Of a stretch of 13,159 bases of DNA, positions 7,943 to 13,159 are shown piece after piece. Position 1 is the first letter of the stretch. Each line of letters opens with the position of its first letter. Under the pieces are notes generated by a model. It was not told where the DNA came from, did no database searches, and was given only the letters and a program-made list of their open reading frames with translations. Source of the stretch: Candidatus Omnitrophota bacterium (GTDB lineage Bacteria; Omnitrophota; Gorgyraeia; 1-14-0-20-64-10); the NCBI GenBank assembly GCA_023248095.1, contig JAHFFF010000032.1:1-13159 (forward strand). The letters are read 5' to 3'. Position numbers and translations under genes: made by a program.

Positions 7943-8107
7943 ATGTTCAACATCGGTTGGCCGGAACTGATCCTGATCCTCTTCGTCTGCCTGCTCCTTT
8001 TCGGAGCGGGACGCCTGCCGGAGATTGCCCGGCAATTGGGCAAGGCGATCAACGAGTTCAAGAAGAGCCTGAAACAAGGTGAGGATGGGAGCGGGCCTAA
8101 AGATTGA
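7943..8107 (+). CDS. tatA: TatA/E-type Tat translocase subunit (54 aa)
   Basis: TatA multimerises to form the passage for folded proteins in the twin-arginine pathway. The 54-residue protein starts MFNIGWPE, has one short membrane helix (about 6-20, with a polar E8 near its start), then the family hinge FGAGRLPE (20-27) and an amphipathic helix (about 28-44, IARQLGKAINEFKKSL), and ends in a short acidic/Gly tail. This is the canonical TatA/TatB order, and the short length favours TatA/E over TatB. It lies 12 nt after ccsA and 16 nt before the preferred tatC start. No second TatA-like or TatB gene is visible here, consistent with a minimal TatAC system, though another copy may lie elsewhere. 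Because the gene is short, simple length cutoffs would miss it. Confidence 0.93.
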   Translation: MFNIGWPELILILFVCLLLFGAGRLPEIARQLGKAINEFKKSLKQGEDGSGPKD

Positions 8108-8123
8108 AGACGGGCCAGCCCCC

Positions 8124-8846
8124 ATGCCGGTGGACGAAAGGCAGCCGTTCCTGGATCATTTGGAAGAGTTGCGCCGACGGCTGCTGCGTTGCTTCCTCTG
8201 GGTGGCTGTGGGCACGACGCTGGCCTGGAGGCTGACCCCTGACATCCTGCGGGAGTTGATCCGTCCCGTGGGACAGCTTGTCTACCTCAGTCCGGTCGAG
8301 CCCTTTACCGTTCGCCTCCAAGTTGCTTTTTGGGGCGGACTGGTCTTCAGCTTCCCGCTCATGGTATTGGAGGTGTGGGGTTTCCTCCGTCCGGCCCTTC
8401 GTTCCATGGAGCGTTGGTCCGCGCTGATCCTCCTGCCGCTGAGTGTGGCCCTCTTCTTGATTGGAGCGTGGTTCGGATGGAAACTGCTCCTGCCGGCGGC
8501 CCTCAAGATCTTGTTCGCCTTCGGTGCCGGGGTCATGACTCCGATGTTGACCGTCGGCAATTACGTGAGTTTCGCGAGTTGGCTCATCGTCGGCTGCGGG
8601 CTGGTGTTTCAGGTTCCGCTGGTGATTCTCTTTCTCACCCGAACCGGCCTGGCGAGGCCGCAGACCCTTTTGCGGCAGTGGCGTTTGGCTGCGGTCGGGA
8701 TTCTCATCGTAGCCGCGGTTCTGACGCCGACACCGGATATCTTTACCCAGTTGCTGCTGGCCGCTCCCTTATTCGCCTTATATCTGCTTTCCATTGGGTT
8801 GGCTTTTCTGGTAGGTTCAAAGCGGGCAAAGGAGGCAATTCAATGA
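8124..8846 (+). CDS. tatC: TatC, receptor subunit of the twin-arginine translocase
   Basis: TatC binds twin-arginine signal peptides and recruits TatA. The frame is open from GTG 8079 (with ATG at 8085), inside tatA, but starting at ATG 8124 gives MPVDERQPFLDHLEELRRRL, which lines up with the normal TatC N-terminus including the HLxELR motif, and yields 240 residues, a usual TatC length. Six membrane segments can be made out. Typical TatC stretches include PVEPF followed by an F/S-rich helix with PLMVLEVWGFLRPAL, then YVSF in the middle and an RQWR...TPTPDIFTQ segment near the end. The stop overlaps the ATG of the next gene by 4 nt (ATGA). The Rieske protein encoded upstream is a likely substrate; the secreted paralogs downstream lack a clear RR motif and look Sec-dependent. 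Confidence 0.94.
   Translation: MPVDERQPFLDHLEELRRRLLRCFLWVAVGTTLAWRLTPDILRELIRPVGQLVYLSPVEPFTVRLQVAFWGGLVFSFPLMVLEVWGFLRPALRSMERWSALILLPLSVALFLIGAWFGWKLLLPAALKILFAFGAGVMTPMLTVGNYVSFASWLIVGCGLVFQVPLVILFLTRTGLARPQTLLRQWRLAAVGILIVAAVLTPTPDIFTQLLLAAPLFALYLLSIGLAFLVGSKRAKEAIQ
8828..8835 (+). promoter_or_regulatory. Strong Shine-Dalgarno for paralog A
   Basis: AAAGGAGG lies 7 nt before ATG 8843, the only strong Shine-Dalgarno in this stretch. It fixes the start of paralog A there, although the same frame is open without a stop back to 8330 inside tatC. Confidence 0.8.
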
Positions 8847-10261
8847 AACGTTCCTGCCGGTGGGGTACTTTCGGTTTCCTGGTAATCACTGGGTTCGTGA
8901 CAGTGGGCCTGATCGGCGGCGCGGCCTTTGCGGAGACCATCGAGCTGGTGACGTATTATCCGGCCCCGTCTCAGCCGGACCTGCACACCCGGAGTTTGAC
9001 GGTGGGCACGCAGTACGCGAATCAGAGTCCGGATGACGGGCAGGCGTTCATTTTTGATTCGCTGGGGATCGGGACGACCAATCCCTTGGGTCCCCTGCAC
9101 GTGGTAGGGTTCAACGATCAGCTGAGCTCCGTGATATTCGAGCCGGGTCAGGATACAGGAGCAGCTGGGGTACCGGACATCCGGATGGGGATTGGGTCTG
9201 GGTTCACGGCGGGGAATCCTCCGACGCAGCGTTTGGAGGTGAAGGGGAATGTGTATGCGAACGGCGGCGGGACCGGAACGGCGTTGTTCATGGCGAACCG
9301 CAGCGACAATGTAAATTTCTTCAGCGGGCTGCAGTTGCTGACGGCTGGGGCGTTGAAATGGACGATCGGCTCACGGAACAACGCCACCGAAGATCTGCAG
9401 ATCTATTCCGATGCGGACAGCGCGATTCGGCTGTCCATCCAGCAGGGGACCGGTCATGTGGGGATTGGGACTACAGCACCGGCTTCTACCCTTCAGGTGG
9501 AGGGCTCCTTGGGAATGGCTGTTGCTGTTGTGTACGAAAGCGTAGCGCTTAATAAGACCCACAATATCGTTTTGTGCAACAACGGCAGCCCGATGACGGT
9601 CAACCTGCCGGCTGCAGCCCAGTGCGCTGGGCGGACCTATTACATCAAGAAGGTGAGCACCACCGGGCCGACGGTGACGATCGATCCGAATGGTGCGGAA
9701 GGGATTGACGGAGAATTCATCAGCGGGCAGTGGGTGGTGCGGTTGTTTGTGCAGAATGACGCGGTGCGGATTGTCTCGAATGGCGCTAACTGGGACGTGA
9801 TATCGGATGAACTCAGGCCGCACCGGGCGCAGATGCAGATGAGGGGGACGCCACAGACGCCGCTCCCTAGTAAGTTTACCGCGATCAAATTCGATACAAT
9901 CACGTACGACAATGCCGGAATAGCGGTAACAGGGGCGGCTTCAAAATTCCTTATCCGCCGGACCGGGGAATACCTGATCACTTTTCATGCACGCGCGTCA
10001 CCCACCGTCCCTGATCAGAACCAATGGGCCCTGGGCGTTTTTGTGAACGGCACATTGATCGCCATCGTTTCGGACTATAACTCCTACCTCCCAGGAGGTG
10101 ACCCCGGCGGCTGCATCGCCATTGTGCAACGGCTTTTTGTTACAGACTCTGCTGCAGACGTTGTTGAGGCTAAGGTTTTTTCGTCGGCTGCTGGAGTAAG
10201 CACTAGCCCCGGGGGTGACGGTCAGTGGCCGGTTTTCTCTATCGCCGAGATTCGGCCGTGA
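8843..10261 (+). CDS. Secreted fibre/adhesin-like protein, paralog A, C1q-like C-terminus
   Basis: I know no named gene for this 472-residue protein. It begins with a Sec signal peptide (helix about 9-28, GGAAFA|ET), followed at once by ETIELVTYYPAPS (31-43) and a SLTVGT segment (51-56), both shared by the two paralogs downstream. Residues 65-215 hold GIGTT-type fibre repeats (GIGTT at 75 and 207, each followed by L-x-V-x-G), as seen in phage tail-fibre and bacterial surface proteins. Residues 216-330 form a domain with two Cys (C245, C261), the phrase TVNLPAAAQCAGRTYYIKK, and TVTIDPNGAE. Residues 331-472 look like a C1q/TNF-type jelly roll (ITYDNAG, GEYLITFHARA, VFVNG), an inference from pattern. 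It is probably a surface or extracellular fibre whose tip varies. Residues 65-330 are identical to paralog B at the DNA level. Start: ATG 8843, overlapping the tatC stop (ATGA). Confidence 0.85.
   Translation: MKRSCRWGTFGFLVITGFVTVGLIGGAAFAETIELVTYYPAPSQPDLHTRSLTVGTQYANQSPDDGQAFIFDSLGIGTTNPLGPLHVVGFNDQLSSVIFEPGQDTGAAGVPDIRMGIGSGFTAGNPPTQRLEVKGNVYANGGGTGTALFMANRSDNVNFFSGLQLLTAGALKWTIGSRNNATEDLQIYSDADSAIRLSIQQGTGHVGIGTTAPASTLQVEGSLGMAVAVVYESVALNKTHNIVLCNNGSPMTVNLPAAAQCAGRTYYIKKVSTTGPTVTIDPNGAEGIDGEFISGQWVVRLFVQNDAVRIVSNGANWDVISDELRPHRAQMQMRGTPQTPLPSKFTAIKFDTITYDNAGIAVTGAASKFLIRRTGEYLITFHARASPTVPDQNQWALGVFVNGTLIAIVSDYNSYLPGGDPGGCIAIVQRLFVTDSAADVVEAKVFSSAAGVSTSPGGDGQWPVFSIAEIRP
9035..9832 (+). 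repeat. Long direct repeat, copy 1 (798 bp, within paralog A)
   Basis: Compared by eye, this block matches 10484-11281 base for base with a constant offset of 1449 and no indels, including third codon positions. Immediately outside it the two genes differ: GAT versus AAC just 5', and ATG versus CTT just 3'. Confidence 0.93.
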
Positions 10262-10291
10262 AGTCCTTGAAAAGCTCCGGCAGGCGCTTGC

Positions 10292-10297
10292 AGGAGG
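10292..10297 (+). promoter_or_regulatory. Shine-Dalgarno for paralog B
   Basis: AGGAGG directly abuts ATG 10298, leaving no spacer, but lies 9 nt before ATG 10307. This favours 10307 as the real start of paralog B. Confidence 0.65.
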
Positions 10298-10306
10298 ATG
10301 AATAGG

Positions 10307-11701
10307 ATGCAGGGCAGAGGGCGGTTTCACCTGATCGGTTTTCTGATGGCAACGGGCCTGGTCGGCGGAGGGGCCTTTGCGGAGGAGATTGATCTGGTGA
10401 CGTACTATCCGGCCCCATCGACGCCGGATCTGCACACCCGGAGTTTGACGGTGGGGACGCAGTACGCAACTGCGACGCCGAACGACGGGCAGGCGTTCAT
10501 TTTTGATTCGCTGGGGATCGGGACGACCAATCCCTTGGGTCCCCTGCACGTGGTAGGGTTCAACGATCAGCTGAGCTCCGTGATATTCGAGCCGGGTCAG
10601 GATACAGGAGCAGCTGGGGTACCGGACATCCGGATGGGGATTGGGTCTGGGTTCACGGCGGGGAATCCTCCGACGCAGCGTTTGGAGGTGAAGGGGAATG
10701 TGTATGCGAACGGCGGCGGGACCGGAACGGCGTTGTTCATGGCGAACCGCAGCGACAATGTAAATTTCTTCAGCGGGCTGCAGTTGCTGACGGCTGGGGC
10801 GTTGAAATGGACGATCGGCTCACGGAACAACGCCACCGAAGATCTGCAGATCTATTCCGATGCGGACAGCGCGATTCGGCTGTCCATCCAGCAGGGGACC
10901 GGTCATGTGGGGATTGGGACTACAGCACCGGCTTCTACCCTTCAGGTGGAGGGCTCCTTGGGAATGGCTGTTGCTGTTGTGTACGAAAGCGTAGCGCTTA
11001 ATAAGACCCACAATATCGTTTTGTGCAACAACGGCAGCCCGATGACGGTCAACCTGCCGGCTGCAGCCCAGTGCGCTGGGCGGACCTATTACATCAAGAA
11101 GGTGAGCACCACCGGGCCGACGGTGACGATCGATCCGAATGGTGCGGAAGGGATTGACGGAGAATTCATCAGCGGGCAGTGGGTGGTGCGGTTGTTTGTG
11201 CAGAATGACGCGGTGCGGATTGTCTCGAATGGCGCTAACTGGGACGTGATATCGGATGAACTCAGGCCGCACCGGGCGCAGCTTATTCGAGTGTCAGCAC
11301 AGACAATAAACAGCAGTCCAGGTTTTCCAAGCTGGCCAGGTTTTACCCGCATCGATTTCGAGAGCATCCGTTACGACAATGCCGTAATAAGTGCTGTTGG
11401 TGGTTTCGTTATACGCCGGGCCGGGAAATACCTGATCACTTTTCATGCGCGCGCGTCAGCAAGCTGCGGTGATGGACAGCAGTGGGCCCCGTCTGTCTTT
11501 GTGAATGGTGCGTTGATGTCCCTCGTTTCGGACCGCAGCTCCACCAGCAACGGTGTCCCAGGCGGCAACATCGCTATTGTGCTAGATCTTTCTGCTGAAT
11601 CCGTTGTTCAGGCTGGGATTTGGCCGTGTGTTATTGGCCAATCCACTAGCACAGTTCCGGGTGAGCAGCCCACCCTCTCTATCGCAGAGGTTCGACCGTA
11701 A
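10307..11701 (+). CDS. Secreted fibre/adhesin-like protein, paralog B, C1q-like C-terminus
   Basis: This 464-residue protein has the same architecture as paralog A: signal peptide (IGFLMATGLVGGGAFA|EE), the EEIDLVTYYPAPS motif, fibre repeats, a two-Cys domain and a predicted C1q-like tip. From the shared DGQAF to the codon for Gln in HRAQ its DNA is identical to A. The tip (from 11282 to the stop) is only partly conserved; shared islands are RYDNA, YLITFHARAS, VFVNG, PGG-IAIV and a terminal SIAE-RP. The B tip has two Cys (SCGDG and WPCVIG) where A has one in a different place (GGCIAI). I chose ATG 10307 for its Shine-Dalgarno spacing; ATG 10298 (adding MNR) aligns with the start of paralog C and cannot be excluded. 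It lies 45 nt after paralog A and ends 2 nt before yqeY. The function is inferred; no homolog search was possible. Confidence 0.84.
   Translation: MQGRGRFHLIGFLMATGLVGGGAFAEEIDLVTYYPAPSTPDLHTRSLTVGTQYATATPNDGQAFIFDSLGIGTTNPLGPLHVVGFNDQLSSVIFEPGQDTGAAGVPDIRMGIGSGFTAGNPPTQRLEVKGNVYANGGGTGTALFMANRSDNVNFFSGLQLLTAGALKWTIGSRNNATEDLQIYSDADSAIRLSIQQGTGHVGIGTTAPASTLQVEGSLGMAVAVVYESVALNKTHNIVLCNNGSPMTVNLPAAAQCAGRTYYIKKVSTTGPTVTIDPNGAEGIDGEFISGQWVVRLFVQNDAVRIVSNGANWDVISDELRPHRAQLIRVSAQTINSSPGFPSWPGFTRIDFESIRYDNAVISAVGGFVIRRAGKYLITFHARASASCGDGQQWAPSVFVNGALMSLVSDRSSTSNGVPGGNIAIVLDLSAESVVQAGIWPCVIGQSTSTVPGEQPTLSIAEVRP
10484..11281 (+). repeat. Long direct repeat, copy 2 (798 bp, within paralog B)
   Basis: This is the partner of 9035-9832, in the same orientation. 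Recombination between the two copies would excise 1449 bp and leave one hybrid gene with the A signal peptide and the B tip. Confidence 0.93.
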
Positions 11702-11703
11702 CG

Positions 11704-12156
11704 ATGACACTTATTGAGCGGATCGATGAGGATTTGAAGGTGGCGATGAAGGGGCGGGATGAATTGAAGGTCTCGGCGCTGAGGATGCTCAAGGCGGCGG
11801 CCTCCAACACGGCGATCCAGAAGGGAAAGCAGGTGTTGGAGGATGGCGAGATTCAGGAGGTCATCGGTAAGCTGATCAAGCAGCGGCAGGAGTCGGTCGA
11901 GGCCTTTACAAAAGGGGGCCGGCCCGAGCTGGCCGAGAAGGAGGCCAAGGAAGCGGCGATCTTGAAGGCCTACCTGCCCCCGGCGATGAGCGAGGCAGAG
12001 CTGAAGACTTTGATTCAGACGGCGATTCAGGAAACCGGCGCCAGCGGCCCCCAGGCGATGGGAGCAGTGATGAAGGCGGTGATGTCGAAAGTCTCCGGCC
12101 GGGCAGATGGTAAGATCATCAATCAGTTGGTTCGGGAAGCCCTCGGGGGAAAATGA
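11704..12156 (+). CDS. yqeY: GatB/YqeY-domain protein
   Basis: This 150-residue, highly charged, helical protein matches the YqeY family in length and features: an N-terminal helix with KVSALRMLKAA (21-31), a central IGKLIKQRQESVEAF stretch, then KEAAILKAYLPPAMSE, and a C-terminal MGAVMKAVMSKVSGRADGK segment typical of the family. YqeY resembles the tRNA-binding tail domain of the amidotransferase subunit GatB; its cellular role is not settled, though a link to tRNA or translation is usually assumed. It starts 2 nt after paralog B and its stop overlaps the ATG of paralog C (ATGA), so it is wedged inside the run of secreted paralogs. No Shine-Dalgarno is seen before ATG 11704, so it probably depends on translation of paralog B. 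Confidence 0.93.
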   Translation: MTLIERIDEDLKVAMKGRDELKVSALRMLKAAASNTAIQKGKQVLEDGEIQEVIGKLIKQRQESVEAFTKGGRPELAEKEAKEAAILKAYLPPAMSEAELKTLIQTAIQETGASGPQAMGAVMKAVMSKVSGRADGKIINQLVREALGGK

Positions 12157-13159
12157 AGATGATGCAGAGCAGATGGCGGCTTCACCGGATTGGTCTTTTG
12201 GCGGCAGCTGGGCTGGTCAGCGGCGTGGCCTTTGCGGAGACGATCGAGCTGGTGACCTACTATCCGGCCCCCTCGACGCTGGATCAGCATTTGAGAAGTC
12301 TAACGGTGGGCACGCAGTACGCGAATCAGAGTCCGGATGACGGGGAGGCACTGGTTTACAAGCGGCTGTGGGTGGGAAATCCTTTTGATCCAGCTGCAGA
12401 GTTTCAGGTGCTGACAGTGGTGGGGAACGTCTGGGCAAGGTCTCCGACGACGGCGTTGTTCATCGCGGACCGCGGGGCGAACACGAACTACAGCGGCCTG
12501 CAGTTGAAGACCTTCGGGGCGACACAGTGGACGATCGGCTCACAGAACGACGGGACGGAGAACCTGCACCTTTTCAGTGATGCGGACAACGCGACCCGGA
12601 TGTTCATCCAACAGGGCACCGGCAACGTGGGGATCGGGACAACGACACCAGGGGGACGCCTACACGTGGTGGGGGCCGATGACGCGGTGAGCAACGTGTT
12701 GTTCATACCGGGTGCAGATACAGTGGCGAATCCTGCAATCCCGCAGATTCGCGTGGGAATTGGGACTACAGCTCCGGCTTCCACTCTCCAGCTTGAAGGT
12801 TCCTTGGGGATGGCGGTTGCTGTTGTCGCGGGAAACGTGACGCTCAGTGAGGCTCATAACGTTATTTTGTGCAACAACGGCGGCGCGATGACGGTCAACC
12901 TGCCAGCTGCGGCCCAGTGCGCTGGGCGGACCTATTACATCAAGAAGGTGAGCAACAACGCGGCGACGGTGACGATCGATCCGAACGGGGCGGAGCCAAT
13001 CGATGGGGACTTGACCTTGACCCTGTACGTTTGGAAGGATGCTGTGAGGATTGTTTCGGATGGGGGCTTCTGGCACATTATTTCAAATGAGCTGCAGCCG
13101 CACAAGGCAAAGATGAGACAGGATGTGGCGCAATCTATCCCCAACCAGGTATTCAGGAA
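12153..13159 (+). CDS. Secreted fibre/adhesin-like protein, paralog C (3' truncated by window end)
   Basis: An open frame of 335 residues runs from ATG 12153 to the window end without a stop. It has a signal peptide (IGLLAAAGLVSGVAFA|ET), the ETIELVTYYPAPS motif, a SLTVGT segment, GIGTT repeats and the two-Cys domain (LCNNGG, NLPAAAQCAGRTYYIKK). The C-terminal tip is cut off. The module order differs from A and B: the TALF...WTIGS...GIGTT unit (12450-12650) comes before the LHVVG...GIG unit (12654-12764), not after it. The first repeat region (LVYKRLWVGNPFDPA) is unique to C. The ATG overlaps the yqeY stop; GGGGGA at 12145-12150 would suit ATG 12159 or 12162 better, so the start may be a few codons downstream. 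It is probably a surface fibre like its paralogs, but this is inference. Confidence 0.85.
   Translation, partial: MKMMQSRWRLHRIGLLAAAGLVSGVAFAETIELVTYYPAPSTLDQHLRSLTVGTQYANQSPDDGEALVYKRLWVGNPFDPAAEFQVLTVVGNVWARSPTTALFIADRGANTNYSGLQLKTFGATQWTIGSQNDGTENLHLFSDADNATRMFIQQGTGNVGIGTTTPGGRLHVVGADDAVSNVLFIPGADTVANPAIPQIRVGIGTTAPASTLQLEGSLGMAVAVVAGNVTLSEAHNVILCNNGGAMTVNLPAAAQCAGRTYYIKKVSNNAATVTIDPNGAEPIDGDLTLTLYVWKDAVRIVSDGGFWHIISNELQPHKAKMRQDVAQSIPNQVFR

Noticed and set aside
8079..8123. GTG 8079 or ATG 8085 as tatC start
   Set aside because: These add 13-15 residues inside tatA, while ATG 8124 gives the N-terminus and length normal for TatC. They are not strictly excluded.
8330..8842. Upstream extension of the paralog A frame through tatC
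   Set aside because: It overlaps a clear tatC in another frame, looks unlike protein, and a strong Shine-Dalgarno with signal peptide marks the start at 8843.
8843..8932. Tat signal on the secreted paralogs, suggested by the adjacent tatC
   Set aside because: The n-regions have single or scattered Arg/Lys but no S/T-R-R-x-F-L-K pattern. They look like Sec signals.
9061..9490. Phage tail-fibre gene, prophage remnant
   Set aside because: GIGTT repeats occur in tail fibres, but all paralogs have signal peptides and no phage structural, lysis or integrase gene is nearby.
9371..11272. Long minus-strand open frames (150 codons) present identically in paralogs A and B, with a related one in C
   Set aside because: They mirror the coding strand of the repeated genes. 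The identity follows from the DNA repeat, there is no start signal, and the resemblance in C follows from conserved plus-strand codons.

Overview
The window reads almost entirely on the + strand as one densely packed run of genes from a GC-rich Gram-negative bacterium. An outer-membrane beta-barrel protein ending in Phe, a porin-linked multiheme cytochrome, System II cytochrome c maturation (ResB/CcsA) and a cytochrome bc complex with b6f-like features suggest an environmental lineage with an anaerobic or metal-linked respiratory chain. Methylomirabilota (NC10), Nitrospirota or Acidobacteriota would all fit; the sequence alone does not decide between them.

Layout. Positions 2-130 are the 3' end of a multiheme c-type cytochrome gene. 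It is followed by a large outer-membrane beta-barrel gene (about 291-2399) that resembles MtrB/PioB-type barrels. Then come a Rieske protein (2399-2881) and a cytochrome b fused to a diheme cytochrome c domain (2878-4470). The c-haem ligation genes resB (4527-6266) and ccsA (6263-7930) follow, then a minimal Tat translocase of tatA (7943-8107, only 54 aa) and tatC (8124-8846). Most junctions overlap by 1-4 nt (TGATG or ATGA), so much of this is probably co-translated. Functionally it makes sense as a module: quinol oxidation by the Rieske/cytochrome bc complex, a possible route across the outer membrane through the cytochrome-loaded barrel, haem attachment by ResB/CcsA, and export of the folded Rieske protein (which carries an SRRVFLG twin-arginine motif) by TatAC.

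From 8843 onward the character changes. Three paralogous secreted proteins (called A, B and C here) follow, with a yqeY gene between B and C. All three start with a signal peptide followed directly by a conserved E(T/E)I(E/D)LVTYYPAP motif, and contain GIGTT-type fibre repeats. They share a two-cysteine domain, and A and B end in a predicted C1q-like domain (C is cut by the window end). A and B share a block of 798 bp (9035-9832 and 10484-11281) in which I saw no difference, while both their 5' ends and C-terminal domains are diverged. C has the same modules in a different order. This looks like a small family of surface fibres or adhesins evolving by gene conversion and module shuffling, and is the least described part of the window.

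Other notable points are a 16-bp perfect palindrome of a dispersed-repeat type that now supplies the beginning of the ccsA reading frame, a Rieske cluster loop lacking both hydrogen-bonding side chains that raise redox potential, and extended -10-like sequences just upstream of resB and tatA that could give leaderless or nearly leaderless mRNAs. I saw no tRNA, rRNA, CRISPR array, transposase gene or convincing intrinsic terminator.
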